Source: Streptomyces sp. NRRL B-1140 (GTDB lineage Bacteria > Actinomycetota > Actinomycetes > Streptomycetales > Streptomycetaceae). From it: DNA of 64,000 nucleotides. Positions within the stretch are counted from its first letter, which is position 1. Each line of letters starts with the position of its first letter. Below the pieces are notes generated by a model. It was given only the letters and a program-made list of their open reading frames with translations. It searched no databases and had not been told where the DNA came from. This document shows positions 26,899-36,044 of the stretch, one piece after another. The stretch lies in NCBI RefSeq assembly GCF_001280065.1, contig NZ_LGEA01000107.1, positions 1 to 64,000 on the forward strand. Reading direction: 5' to 3'. The translations under genes and the position numbers were made by a program.

Positions 26899-28338
26899 CT
26901 AGCGCACAGGCACCGCGACGTACTGGTACTCCAGGAACTCGTCGATCCCGACGCGGCCGCCTTCACGCCCGAGCCCGGACTGCTTGACTCCGCCGAAGGG
27001 TGCGGCGGGGTTGGAGACGAGGCCGGTGTTCAGGCCCACCATGCCCACCTCCAGGCCCTCGCTGACGCGCAGCCCGCGGTCCAGCCCCTGGGTGAACACG
27101 TAGCCGACGAGGCCCCAGGGCGTGTCGTTGGCGCGGCGCAGCACCTCGTCCTCGTCGTCGAAGGTGAGGAGCGCGGCGACCGGGCCGAAGATCTCCGTGT
27201 CCATCAGACGGCTGCCGGGATCGACGCCGGCCAGCACGGTCGGCGGGTAGAAGTGGCCGGGCCCCTCCGGCGTGCGGCCGCCGACGAGCACCCGGGCGCC
27301 TCGCTCCACCGCGTCGGCGACGAGGTCGGCGACCTTGGTGCGTCCGGCGGCGTCGATCAGCGGGCCGACGTCGACGCCCTCCCGGGTCCCGGGCCCCACC
27401 ACGAGGGCGCCCATCCGCTCGGCGAGCCGCCGCCCGAACTCGTCGGCCACCGACCGGTGCACGAAGAACCGGTTCGCCGCCGTGCAGGCCTCGCCCATGT
27501 TCCGCATCTTGGCGACCATCGCCCCGTCCACGGCCACGTCCAGGTCGGCGTCGTCGAAGACGATGAAGGGCGCGTTCCCGCCCAGCTCCATCGAGGTGCG
27601 GACGACCGTGTCCGCGCACTGCGCGAGCAGCAGCCGGCCCACCGCGGTGGAGCCGGTGAAGGACAGCTTGCGGATCCGGCCGCCGCGCAGCAGCGGCTCG
27701 CACACCTCGCCGGCCCGGGAGGTGGTGACGACGTTCAGCACCCCGTCCGGCAGGCCCGCCTCCTTCAGGATCCCGGCCAGCGCGAGGCTGGTCAGCGGGG
27801 TCTGCGGGGCGGGCTTGAGGATCATCGTGCAGCCCGCCGCGATCGCCGGGCCGATCTTGCGGGTGCCCATGGCCAGCGGGAAGTTCCACGGCGTGATCAG
27901 CAGGCAGGGTCCGACCGGGCGACGGGTGAGCAGCATGCGGTTGCGGCCGTCGGGCAGGGTGCCGCAGCCGCCGTCGATGCGGACGGCCTCCTCGGAGAAC
28001 CAGCGGAAGAACTCGGCGGCGTACGCCACCTCGCCCCGGGCCTCGGCCAGCGGCTTGCCCATCTCGGACGTCATCAGGTGGGCGAGTTCGTCGGTGCGCT
28101 CCAGGACGATCTCGTAGGCGCGGCGCAGGATCTCGCTGCGCGCCCGGGGGGCCGTACGGGCCCAGTCCCGCTGGGCCCCTACGGCCGCTTCCTCCGCGAG
28201 CCGGGCGTCCTTGGGACCGGCGTCGGCGATGTGGCAGAGGATGTCGCCGGTCGCGGGATCGTCGACGGGCATGGTGGCGCCGTCCGCGGCGTCCACCCAG
28301 GCACCGCCGATGAACAGTTGAGTGGGAACCTCGGTCAT
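26899..28338 (-). CDS. gabD: NAD(P)-dependent succinate-semialdehyde dehydrogenase
   Basis: 479 residues, aldehyde dehydrogenase superfamily. Converts succinic semialdehyde to succinate, the last step of GABA breakdown. Visible signatures: ITPWNFPLAMGTRKIGPAIA, cofactor loop FTGSTAVGR, catalytic Glu in MELGGNAPFIV and catalytic Cys in MGEACTAANRF. The MEACTAANR-type catalytic segment resembles GabD. Start ATG 28338 overlaps the stop of the FAD/Fe-S gene (ATGA). The gabT gene in the same operon supports the substrate. Confidence 0.88.
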   Translation of the reverse strand: MTEVPTQLFIGGAWVDAADGATMPVDDPATGDILCHIADAGPKDARLAEEAAVGAQRDWARTAPRARSEILRRAYEIVLERTDELAHLMTSEMGKPLAEARGEVAYAAEFFRWFSEEAVRIDGGCGTLPDGRNRMLLTRRPVGPCLLITPWNFPLAMGTRKIGPAIAAGCTMILKPAPQTPLTSLALAGILKEAGLPDGVLNVVTTSRAGEVCEPLLRGGRIRKLSFTGSTAVGRLLLAQCADTVVRTSMELGGNAPFIVFDDADLDVAVDGAMVAKMRNMGEACTAANRFFVHRSVADEFGRRLAERMGALVVGPGTREGVDVGPLIDAAGRTKVADLVADAVERGARVLVGGRTPEGPGHFYPPTVLAGVDPGSRLMDTEIFGPVAALLTFDDEDEVLRRANDTPWGLVGYVFTQGLDRGLRVSEGLEVGMVGLNTGLVSNPAAPFGGVKQSGLGREGGRVGIDEFLEYQYVAVPVR

Positions 28339-31202
28339 GTCGTTTCTCCTGGCTGGTCGGCGGCGGGGTCGAGGAGTTCGGCGAGGTGCAGGGCTCGGAT
28401 GTCCCTGCCGCCCGCGAGGTGGTCGATCTGGGTGGCGCAGCTGAAGCCGTCGGCGATGACGGGCCGTCCGTCGAGCTTGTCGAGGCGGGGCTTCAGCGCG
28501 AGGTCGGCGACGGCCATCGAGGTGTCGTAGTGCTCTGCCTCGAAGCCGAAGTTGCCGGCCAGTCCGCAGCAGCCCTCGGCCTCGTCGACTCCGCGTACGC
28601 CCAGGCGGCGCAGCAGGTCGGCGGGGCGGCGGCCCTTGAAGGTGGCGTACTCGTGGCAGTGGGTCTGGAGCACGACGTTCTCGGGGAGGGGCGGCGGTGC
28701 CCAGCCCGGTTCGGCGAGGTCGGTCAGCGCCCCGGTGAAGGTCCGCACCCGGTCGGCGACCCGCCGGGCGGCCTCGGTGCCGAGGAGTTCGGGCACGTCG
28801 CGCTTGAGGGCGGCGGCGCAGCTCGGTTCGGCCACGACGACGGGCCGGTCGTCGCCGTCGTCGAGAGCGGCGACGGTGCGGGCCATGACCTTGCGGGCCG
28901 TGTCCAGTTGGCCGGTGCTGACCCAGGTCAGCCCGCAGCACAGGCCGTCCCGGGGGGTGCAGGGGATGCCGGCGTCGGCGAGCACCCGGCTCGCCGCTCC
29001 CACGACCTGGGGGCGGAAGGCGCGGGTGAAGCTGTCGACGAAGAGGACCGCCTTGGCGGGTCCTGCGGGCTGTGCCGCGCGCAGGGTCCTGCGCAGGGTG
29101 CGGCGGGAGGCGAAGGCGGGGATCCCGCGCTGGGTGGTGACGCCGCCCAGACGGGCCAGGAGCTTGCCCAGGGGGCCGCGCAGCAGGGCGTTGACCGGCC
29201 GGGCGGCGTATCCCGCGAGCGCCGAGGTCTTCGGCAGCCAGCCCAGGGAGTAGTGCGACCGGGGGCGCAGGCGGCCCCGGTAGTGCTGGTGGAGGAACTC
29301 GGCCTTGTAGGTGGCCATGTCGACACCCACCGGGCAGTCGCTGGAGCAGGCCTTGCAGGACAGGCACAGGTCGAGGGCGTCCTTGACCTCGGTCGAGCGC
29401 CAGCCGTCCCGGACGGTCTCGCCGCGGACCATTTCCTGGAGCATGCGGGCCCGTCCGCGGGTGGAGTCGTTCTCCTCGCCCGTGGCACGGTAGCTGGGGC
29501 ACATCACCCCGCCCGCGTCACTGCGGCAGCGGCCGACGCCGACGCAGCGGCGCACGGCTCCGGTGAAGCCGTCCGCGTCGTGCGGGAAGCCGAACGTCGT
29601 TTCCACGAGGGGGAGTTCACGCAGCGCGAGATCGGCGTCCAGCGGGGCCGGGTGGACGATCACACCGGGATTGAGCAGCCCGGAGGGGTCGAAGACCTGC
29701 TTGAAGGCGGCGAACGCGGCGATCATGCGGTGGCTGTACATCACCTCCAGCAGTTCGCCGCGGGCACGTCCGTCACCGTGCTCACCCGACAGGGTGCCGC
29801 CGTGCTCCACGACCAGCGCGGCGGCCTCGCCGAGGAAGCGGCGCATGACCTCCCGGCCGGTGTCGGTGGTCATGTCGAAGTCGATCCGTACGTGCACGCA
29901 GCCCGCGCCGAAGTGCCCGTACAGCACACCGGTGAGCTGGTGGGAGGCGAGCAGCTTGCGGAATCCGCGCAGGTAGGCCGCCAGGTCCTCGGGGGCGACC
30001 GCAGCGTCCTCCCAGCCCGGCCAGGACTCGCCGCCGTCGACGAGCCGGGCGGCGAGCCCGGCCCCGTCCTCCCGCACCCGCCACAGCGACCGCCGCTCCG
30101 CCGGGCTCCGCACGACCCGGCCCCCGGTCAGCCGCCCCAGGTCCTTCAGTACGCCGAGCAGCTCGGCGGCCCGGGCGTCCACGTCTGCCTGGTCGTCCCC
30201 TTCGAGCTCGACGTACAGCCAGGCACGGCCCGCGGGCAGGCCGGTGACGGAACCGGGACCGCGGCGGGCGCGCATGGTGGCGACGATCGCCTCGTCCATG
30301 CCCTCCACCGCACTCGGCGAGAAGCGGAGGATCTCGGGCACGTCCTCGGCCGCGTCGACCACGTCGTCGTAGCCGAGCGTGAGGAGCGTGGATGCCTGTG
30401 CGGTCGCCACCAGGCGGACCGTCGCGGCGGTGACGACCGCACAGGTGCCCTCGGTGCCCACCAGGGCGCGGGCCAGGTCGAAGCCGTTCTCCGGCAGGAG
30501 GTGGTGGAGCTGGTAGCCGGAGACCTGGCGCGGGATGCGGCCCAGCTCGGTCCGGATCGGCGCCAGGTTCTGCTCGACCAGGCGCCTGAGGCCGGACTCG
30601 ATCCGGGCGACGGCCGCGGCGTCACCCGGGTCCACCGGACGCAGCCCGCTGTGATCGGCGACGGCCCGCACGCCGTCGGCCGTCACGATCTCCAGCGCCT
30701 CGACATGCCCGCTGGTCCGCCCGTCGCGCACCGACCGGTTCCCGCAGGCGTCGTTGCCGATCATGCCGCCGAGGGTGCAGCGGCTGTGCGAGGAGGGGTC
30801 CGGGCCGAAGTCGAGCCCGTGCAGCGCGGTCGCGCTGCGCAGCGCGTCCAGGACGGCACCCGCCTCGACCCGCGCGGTGCGCGCCTCCACGTCGATGTCC
30901 AGGATCCGGTTCATGTACCGGGAGAAGTCCAGGACCACACCCGGCCCGACGGCGTTGCCGGCCATGCTGGTGCCGCCGCCCCGGGCGGTGACGGGCACAC
31001 CGGCCTCCCGGCAGGCCCGCAGCACCGCGACCACGTCGTCGGCGGTGCGCGGGAAGACCACCGCCCCGGGCGGCACACGGTAGTTGGAGGCGTCGTAGGC
31101 GTAGGGGCCGGTGGCCCCCGGGCCGGTCTCCACCCGCAGACCGGGCGCGAACTCGGCGATACGGGCCGTCAGACCCGCCAGGTCGCGGGTGGCGGTGGTC
31201 AT
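28335..31202 (-). CDS. FAD-linked, 4Fe-4S-containing oxidoreductase (DLD/YdiJ-like)
   Basis: 955 residues. N-terminal FAD-binding domain (RGGGTSMAGNAVGPGVVLDF and DPSSHSRCTLGGMIGNDACG), an FAD-oxidase C-terminal domain with SGEHGDGRARGE, then ferredoxin-type cysteines (CLSCKACSSDCPVG) and two CCG-type clusters (LCCGLTWVS, GCCGLAGNFGFE). Family members oxidise D-2-hydroxy acids such as D-lactate or D-2-hydroxyglutarate and pass electrons to the respiratory chain. It overlaps gabT and gabD by four bases on each side, so a 4-hydroxybutyrate or 2-hydroxyglutarate substrate linked to GABA is plausible but unproven. Confidence 0.85.
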   Translation of the reverse strand: MTTATRDLAGLTARIAEFAPGLRVETGPGATGPYAYDASNYRVPPGAVVFPRTADDVVAVLRACREAGVPVTARGGGTSMAGNAVGPGVVLDFSRYMNRILDIDVEARTARVEAGAVLDALRSATALHGLDFGPDPSSHSRCTLGGMIGNDACGNRSVRDGRTSGHVEALEIVTADGVRAVADHSGLRPVDPGDAAAVARIESGLRRLVEQNLAPIRTELGRIPRQVSGYQLHHLLPENGFDLARALVGTEGTCAVVTAATVRLVATAQASTLLTLGYDDVVDAAEDVPEILRFSPSAVEGMDEAIVATMRARRGPGSVTGLPAGRAWLYVELEGDDQADVDARAAELLGVLKDLGRLTGGRVVRSPAERRSLWRVREDGAGLAARLVDGGESWPGWEDAAVAPEDLAAYLRGFRKLLASHQLTGVLYGHFGAGCVHVRIDFDMTTDTGREVMRRFLGEAAALVVEHGGTLSGEHGDGRARGELLEVMYSHRMIAAFAAFKQVFDPSGLLNPGVIVHPAPLDADLALRELPLVETTFGFPHDADGFTGAVRRCVGVGRCRSDAGGVMCPSYRATGEENDSTRGRARMLQEMVRGETVRDGWRSTEVKDALDLCLSCKACSSDCPVGVDMATYKAEFLHQHYRGRLRPRSHYSLGWLPKTSALAGYAARPVNALLRGPLGKLLARLGGVTTQRGIPAFASRRTLRRTLRAAQPAGPAKAVLFVDSFTRAFRPQVVGAASRVLADAGIPCTPRDGLCCGLTWVSTGQLDTARKVMARTVAALDDGDDRPVVVAEPSCAAALKRDVPELLGTEAARRVADRVRTFTGALTDLAEPGWAPPPLPENVVLQTHCHEYATFKGRRPADLLRRLGVRGVDEAEGCCGLAGNFGFEAEHYDTSMAVADLALKPRLDKLDGRPVIADGFSCATQIDHLAGGRDIRALHLAELLDPAADQPGETT

Positions 31203-32467
31203 CGGTCCGACGCTCCCGAGGTTCCGGCCTCGACGGCCTTGGCCCAGGCCCGCAGGCCCTCGTCGACGCCGTGCTCGTCGATCACAAGCGCCGGGATCAT
31301 ACGGACGACCTGGTTCCAGGCGCCGCACAGCAGCAGGAGCAGGCCCTCGTCGATGGCGGCCCGCTGGACGCGGCCGGCGGTCTCCGGGTCGGGGCTGCCG
31401 TCCTCGGTGACGAACTCGGTGGCGAGCATGAGACCGAGGCCGCGGACGTCGCCGATGCCCGGGGTGCGGTCGGCCACGGCCTCCAGGCCCTGGCGGAGCC
31501 GCTTGCCCATCGCCTCGGCGTTCTCGACGAGCTTCTCGTCACGTACGACGTCCAGCGTCGCGCAGGCGGCGGCGCAGGCGACGGCGTTGGCGCCGTACGT
31601 GCCGCCCTGCGAGCCGGGCCAGGCCTTCGTCATCAGCTCCTCGGAGGCGGCGATGCCGGAGAGGGGGAAGCCGCTGGCGAGGCCCTTTGCGGTCACCAGG
31701 ATGTCGGGGGTGACGCCGAAGTGGTCGTGACCCCAGAAGCGGCCGGTGCGGCCGACACCGGTCTGCACCTCGTCCAGGATCAGCAGGAAGCCGTGCCGGT
31801 CCGCCCGCTCCCGCAGCCCTTCGAGGAAGGCGCGGTTGGCGGGGACGTAGCCGCCCTCGCCGAGGACCGGCTCGACGATGATCGCCGCCGTGTCGGCGGG
31901 CGACGAGATCGTCTGGAGGGTGTAGTCGAGTTCCCTCAGCGCGAAGCGGGTGGCGGTCTCCTCGTCCCAGCCGTACCGGAAGGCCGTCGGGAACGGGGTG
32001 ACGACCACGCCGCTCATCAGCGGCGAGAACCCGGAGCGGAAGCGGGTGCCGGAGGTGGTCATGGAGGCGGCGGCGACCGTGCGGCCGTGGAAGCCGCCGT
32101 GGCAGACCAGGACGTTGGGCCGGCCGGTGGCCTGGCGGGCCAGCCGCAGGGCCGCCTCGACTGCCTCGCTGCCGGAGTTGGTGAAGAACAGGCTGTCCAG
32201 TCCGGCCGGCAGCACCTCGCCCAGCTTGTCGACGAGTCGGCGCAGCGGCTGGTGCATGACGGTCGTGTACTGGCCGTGGATCAGCGTGCCCACCTGCTCC
32301 TGCGCCGCCGCCACGACCTGGGGGTGGCAGTGCCCGGTGCTGGTGACGCCGATGCCGGCGGTGAAGTCGAGGTAGCGGCGGCCGTCCTCACCGTAGAGGT
32401 GGACGCCCTCGCCCCGGGCGGCCACGACGGGCGTGGCCTGGCGAAGGTGCGGCGACAGTGCGGTCAT
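31199..32467 (-). CDS. gabT: 4-aminobutyrate aminotransferase (class III, PLP)
   Basis: 422 residues. Transfers the amino group of GABA (or a similar omega-amine) to 2-oxoglutarate, giving succinic semialdehyde. Class III signature ILDEVQTGVGRTGRFWGHDH and the PLP-lysine region TAKGLASGFPLSG are present, with FTNSGSEAVEAALRLAR for cofactor phosphate binding. First gene of the gabT-oxidoreductase-gabD operon, divergent from a PucR regulator. Other omega-amino acids are possible substrates. Confidence 0.86.
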   Translation of the reverse strand: MTALSPHLRQATPVVAARGEGVHLYGEDGRRYLDFTAGIGVTSTGHCHPQVVAAAQEQVGTLIHGQYTTVMHQPLRRLVDKLGEVLPAGLDSLFFTNSGSEAVEAALRLARQATGRPNVLVCHGGFHGRTVAAASMTTSGTRFRSGFSPLMSGVVVTPFPTAFRYGWDEETATRFALRELDYTLQTISSPADTAAIIVEPVLGEGGYVPANRAFLEGLRERADRHGFLLILDEVQTGVGRTGRFWGHDHFGVTPDILVTAKGLASGFPLSGIAASEELMTKAWPGSQGGTYGANAVACAAACATLDVVRDEKLVENAEAMGKRLRQGLEAVADRTPGIGDVRGLGLMLATEFVTEDGSPDPETAGRVQRAAIDEGLLLLLCGAWNQVVRMIPALVIDEHGVDEGLRAWAKAVEAGTSGASDR

Positions 32468-32679
32468 GGTGTCTCCCGGCCGTACGACGAGGTCTGGTGG
32501 CTTGGCTCAGCTCCGGTACCCGAGCATCGAAGCCGTCGCGAAACGGGACAACGCCTGATGTGTCCAGCCGGAACCCGTTGTTCGGACGTTGTGTCAACCG
32601 CCGAACCCCCCGCGCACCGCCCGCCCCTCCTGTGGGCAGCTCTTGCGCAGGTCAGCGCCGCTTGTCAGAGTGACCGGGC
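32468..32679. promoter_or_regulatory. Divergent promoter region gabT / pucR-type regulator
   Basis: 212 bp shared by the two divergent transcripts. It holds an inverted repeat GGACA-N10-TGTCC (32546-32565) and repeated ACAACG/CGTTGT elements nearby. These are candidate sites for the PucR regulator. I could not assign -10 and -35 boxes with confidence. Confidence 0.35.
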
Positions 32680-34344
32680 ATGCAGGGAGGCACCGTGAAC
32701 CAGCACCCCCCGACGGCCGGCCGTGACCCCGCCCCGGCCGGTCGCGCACCCACCCTCGCCGACGTCCTGGCCCTGCCCGTCCTGGCCGCCGGGCAGCCTC
32801 AGGTCGTCACGGGGCTGGACCTTCTGGACCGTCCGGTGCGCTGGGTGCACATCACCGAGCTGACGGACCCCGCCTCCTTCCTCAAGGGCGGCGAGCTGGT
32901 CCTGACCACGGGTATGCCGCTGCCCGAGGACCCGGCGGGGGTCCGCCGGTACGTCGAGGAACTCACCGAGGTGGGAGCGGCCGCCCTGGTCATCGAACTC
33001 GTACGGCGCTACCACCGGCCGCCCGACGCCCTCGTGCAGGCCTGCCGGGCCAGGGGCCTCCCCCTGGTCACCCTCGCCCGTGACGTCAACTTCCTCGAGG
33101 TGACCCAGGTCGTGCACGCCCTGATCCTCGGCAACCAGGCCGACGCGATGCGGCGGACCCAGCGGATCCACGAGGCGTTCACGGCCCTGACGCTGCGCGG
33201 GGCGGGGCCGGAGGAGGTGGTGCGCGCGGCGGCGGAGATGAGCGGCCGGACGGTCGTGCTGGAGAACCTGGTGCACCAGGCGCTGATCTGTGAGCCCTCG
33301 GGGAGCACGGTGGAGGAGGCGCTCGGGGACTGGGAGCGGCGCTCCCGGGCGACCGAGCCCCGGGACCAGACCGAGGTGGGCGGCCCCGAGGGCTGGCTCA
33401 CCGCGCCCGTCTCCTACCAGGGCGAACGATGGGGGCGGCTGGCGATGCTGCCCGCCGAGGGGCCGGTCTTCGGCCCGGAGCACGTCACCGTCCTGGAGCG
33501 GACGGCGATGGCCCTGACCGTGGCCCGGCTCATCCACTCCAGGCCCTGGGAGCGCACGGCCCACCGCAACGCCCTGCGTGAGCTGGCGGAGCAGCGCCAC
33601 CACTCCCCCGAGGACGTCCGGGCCCGCTGCGCCGCGCTGGGCCTGCCCACGGAGGCCGGGGTGTTCCTGGCGGTCCTCGTGGACCCCGGACCCGGCGGGG
33701 CGGGAGCCGAGCCGGAGAGCCTGCTGTACCGGGAGCTGCGGTCGGCCGGCGTTCCGGCCCTGGTCGGCGAACTCTCCCCCGGCCGTCTCGGCGTCCTGCT
33801 GGCCCTGCGCCCGGCCCAGCCCTGGCGGCCCGTGGCCGAACGGCTGAGCCGCACGGCCCTGGCCCTGGCTCCCACGGCGATCGTCGGTGTCGGCTCCGAG
33901 GTCACGGACCTCGCCGAGACCGCACGCTCGTTCCGGGAGGCCGCCCGGGTCATAGAGGCCACCCCGCCCGGGCAGGCCCTGCCCGCGGACCGCTCCTTCC
34001 ACGAGCTGCCGGACATCGACCTGCGCCGGCTGCTGTACGCGCTGCGCGAGGACACCAGGATCCAGGGCTACACCGAGCGACGGCTTGGCCGGCTCATCGA
34101 CCACGACACCCGGCACGGCACCGATCTGCTGACCACCCTGGGCCACTACCTCGACGCCGCCGGCAACAAGACCACGGCGGCCCGTCGCGGCGGCCTGTCC
34201 CGCGAGACCATGTACCAGCGCCTGCGCGCCATCGAACGTCTCCTCGACACCGACCTCGAGTCCGGCGACCACCGAACGGAACTGCACGTGGCGCTCACGG
34301 CGTTGCGGGTGCTGCGCGCCGGCCGGGCACCGCACCCCCTGTGA
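32680..34344 (+). CDS. PucR-family transcriptional regulator
   Basis: 554 residues. N-terminal PucR domain (DVLALPVLAAGQPQVVTGLD; WVHITELTDPASFLKGGELV), a central GGDEF-like/GAF region, and a C-terminal HTH_30 (KTTAARRGGLSRETMYQRLR). Proteins of this family control purine and GABA catabolism in Gram-positive bacteria. Divergent position to gabT makes it the probable activator of the GABA operon. Confidence 0.87.
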   Translation: MQGGTVNQHPPTAGRDPAPAGRAPTLADVLALPVLAAGQPQVVTGLDLLDRPVRWVHITELTDPASFLKGGELVLTTGMPLPEDPAGVRRYVEELTEVGAAALVIELVRRYHRPPDALVQACRARGLPLVTLARDVNFLEVTQVVHALILGNQADAMRRTQRIHEAFTALTLRGAGPEEVVRAAAEMSGRTVVLENLVHQALICEPSGSTVEEALGDWERRSRATEPRDQTEVGGPEGWLTAPVSYQGERWGRLAMLPAEGPVFGPEHVTVLERTAMALTVARLIHSRPWERTAHRNALRELAEQRHHSPEDVRARCAALGLPTEAGVFLAVLVDPGPGGAGAEPESLLYRELRSAGVPALVGELSPGRLGVLLALRPAQPWRPVAERLSRTALALAPTAIVGVGSEVTDLAETARSFREAARVIEATPPGQALPADRSFHELPDIDLRRLLYALREDTRIQGYTERRLGRLIDHDTRHGTDLLTTLGHYLDAAGNKTTAARRGGLSRETMYQRLRAIERLLDTDLESGDHRTELHVALTALRVLRAGRAPHPL

Positions 34345-34413
34345 CGCTTTGCGCGCCCCGATCCTCGCGCCGAGCCATGCCTGGGGCCGCAGGCCGGCCC
34401 GCCGCTCGGACGA

Positions 34414-35529
34414 TCAGGTGTCGAAGTCCACCGTCAGCTCGTCCGACACCGGGAACGACTGGCAGGTGAGAACGTAGCCCGCGTCGACCTCGGACGGTTC
34501 GAGGGCGAAGTTGCGGCGCATGTCGGCCTTGCCGTCGGTGATCTGGGCCCGGCAGGTGCCGCAGACGCCGCCCTTGCAGGCGAAGGGCAGGTCGGGGCGG
34601 GTTTGCTGGGCCCCTTCCAGGATGGTGCGGTCGCGGGGCAGCGGGGACGTGGTGGAGCGGCCGTCGAGGGTGACGGTGACCTGGCTGACCGGGCCGGAGG
34701 GGCCGGTCTCGGTGTGCCGGACCTCGCGGACGGGCTCGTCGTCGGCGTAGAACAGTTCCTGGTGGACGCGGTCGGCGGGGACGCCGAGGCCGCTCAGGAC
34801 CTGCTGGGCGGCGCGGACCATGCCGTGCGGGCCGCACAGCCACCAGTGGTCGGCCGATTCGACGTCCACCAGGGCGTCGACGAGCGCCGAGAGCCGCTCG
34901 GCGTCGAGGCGGCCGGAGAGCACCTCGGCCTCGCGGGGCTCGCGGGACAGGACGTGGGCGAGCTGGAACCGCGTCGGGTAGAGGTCCTTCAGGTCGGCGA
35001 GATCATCGGCGAACATCACCGTGCCGGTGCGGCGGTTGCCGTACAGCAGGGTGACGCGCGAGCGGGGGTCGGCGGCCAGGACGGACTCGGCGATGGAGAC
35101 CATGGGCGTGATGCCGGAGCCGGCGGCGATCAGGACGTGGTGGCCGTGGGTGGTGAGGTCGGGTGTGAAGGCACCGGTGGGTGCCATGACCTCGACGGTG
35201 TCGCCGGGGCGGACGTCGTGCACCAGCCAGGAGGAGAACAGGCCGCCCGGCACCACCCGGACGCCGATCCGGGGCGCCGTGCCGGCGGGCGCGCAGATCG
35301 AGTACGAGCGGCGCTCGTCCCGGCCGTCGATCTCGCGGCGCAGGGTGAGCGACTGTCCGGGCGCGAAGGTGAACTCCTCGGCCAGCTCGGCCGGGATGTC
35401 GAAGCCGACGGCCACCGCGTCCTCGCACAGCGGCTGCACGGCGGTGACCCGCAGGGGGTGGAAGACCGGACGTCGGCGGGCACGCGGGCGGGCCGCCGGG
35501 GCGGGGGCCGGCTCCATCAGGTCCTCCAT
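34414..35529 (-). CDS. paaE: Phenylacetyl-CoA epoxidase reductase PaaE
   Basis: 371 residues. Transfers electrons from NAD(P)H to the PaaABC diiron oxygenase. FAD domain (RRSYSICAPAG), NAD domain (LIAAGSGITPMVSIAESVL) and a C-terminal plant-type 2Fe-2S domain (CKGGVCGTCRAQ, then a distal Cys in LTCQSFP). Its ATG shares one base with the paaD stop (TGATG). A second in-frame ATG four codons later is possible. Last gene of the paaABCDE operon. Confidence 0.93.
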   Translation of the reverse strand: MEDLMEPAPAPAARPRARRRPVFHPLRVTAVQPLCEDAVAVGFDIPAELAEEFTFAPGQSLTLRREIDGRDERRSYSICAPAGTAPRIGVRVVPGGLFSSWLVHDVRPGDTVEVMAPTGAFTPDLTTHGHHVLIAAGSGITPMVSIAESVLAADPRSRVTLLYGNRRTGTVMFADDLADLKDLYPTRFQLAHVLSREPREAEVLSGRLDAERLSALVDALVDVESADHWWLCGPHGMVRAAQQVLSGLGVPADRVHQELFYADDEPVREVRHTETGPSGPVSQVTVTLDGRSTTSPLPRDRTILEGAQQTRPDLPFACKGGVCGTCRAQITDGKADMRRNFALEPSEVDAGYVLTCQSFPVSDELTVDFDT

Positions 35530-36044
35530 CAGATCTCCTTGACGTACTCGAACGGCTCGCGACAGGCGAGGCAGCGCCACAGGGACTTGCAGGACGTGGC
35601 GCCGAAGCGGGAGGTCTCCTCGGTGTCGGGGTGACCGCAGCGGGGGCAGGGCACCGAGCGGCGGGTCGGTGACAGCAGCAGCGGCACCGGGCCGGGGGCG
35701 TGCCGCGGCGCTGCTCCGGGCGGGGCGATGCCGTGCTCGGCGAGCTTGCGCCGGCCCTGCGCCGTGATCCAGTCGCTGCTCCACGGCGGGTCGAGGACCG
35801 TGCGGATCTCCACGCGCTCATAGCCCGCCTCGCGCAGCCGGGCCGCCACGCCCGCGCGCATCTCCGCCATCGCCGGGCAGCCCGAGTAGGTAGGGGTCAG
35901 GCTCGCGACGACCGTGCCGTCCGGGTCCAGCGTCACCTCGCGCAGCACGCCGAGGTCGGCCAGGGTCAGCATGGGCAGTTCGGGGTCGGGCACCTGCTCG
36001 GCGATGTGCCGGGCCCGTCGCGCGTCCAGGAGTGCCGTCACCAT
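35529..36044 (-). CDS. paaD: Phenylacetate pathway Fe-S assembly factor PaaD
   Basis: 171 residues. DUF59/MIP18-type domain (PDPELPMLTLADLGVLREV; TPTYSGCPAM; LDPPWSSDWI) with a C-terminal zinc-ribbon (CPRCGH...CRCLAC-type, read as CPRCGHPD and WRCLACREPF). Needed for metal-centre assembly of the PaaABCE complex. Overlaps paaC by seven bases. Start ATG 36044 chosen because upstream in-frame sequence is paaC in another frame. Confidence 0.92.
   Translation of the reverse strand: MVTALLDARRARHIAEQVPDPELPMLTLADLGVLREVTLDPDGTVVASLTPTYSGCPAMAEMRAGVAARLREAGYERVEIRTVLDPPWSSDWITAQGRRKLAEHGIAPPGAAPRHAPGPVPLLLSPTRRSVPCPRCGHPDTEETSRFGATSCKSLWRCLACREPFEYVKEI

Noticed and set aside
28386..31730. 1,114-codon plus-strand frame opposite the FAD/Fe-S gene and gabT
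   Set aside because: Antisense artefact of high GC third positions; spans two real genes and shows no family motif.
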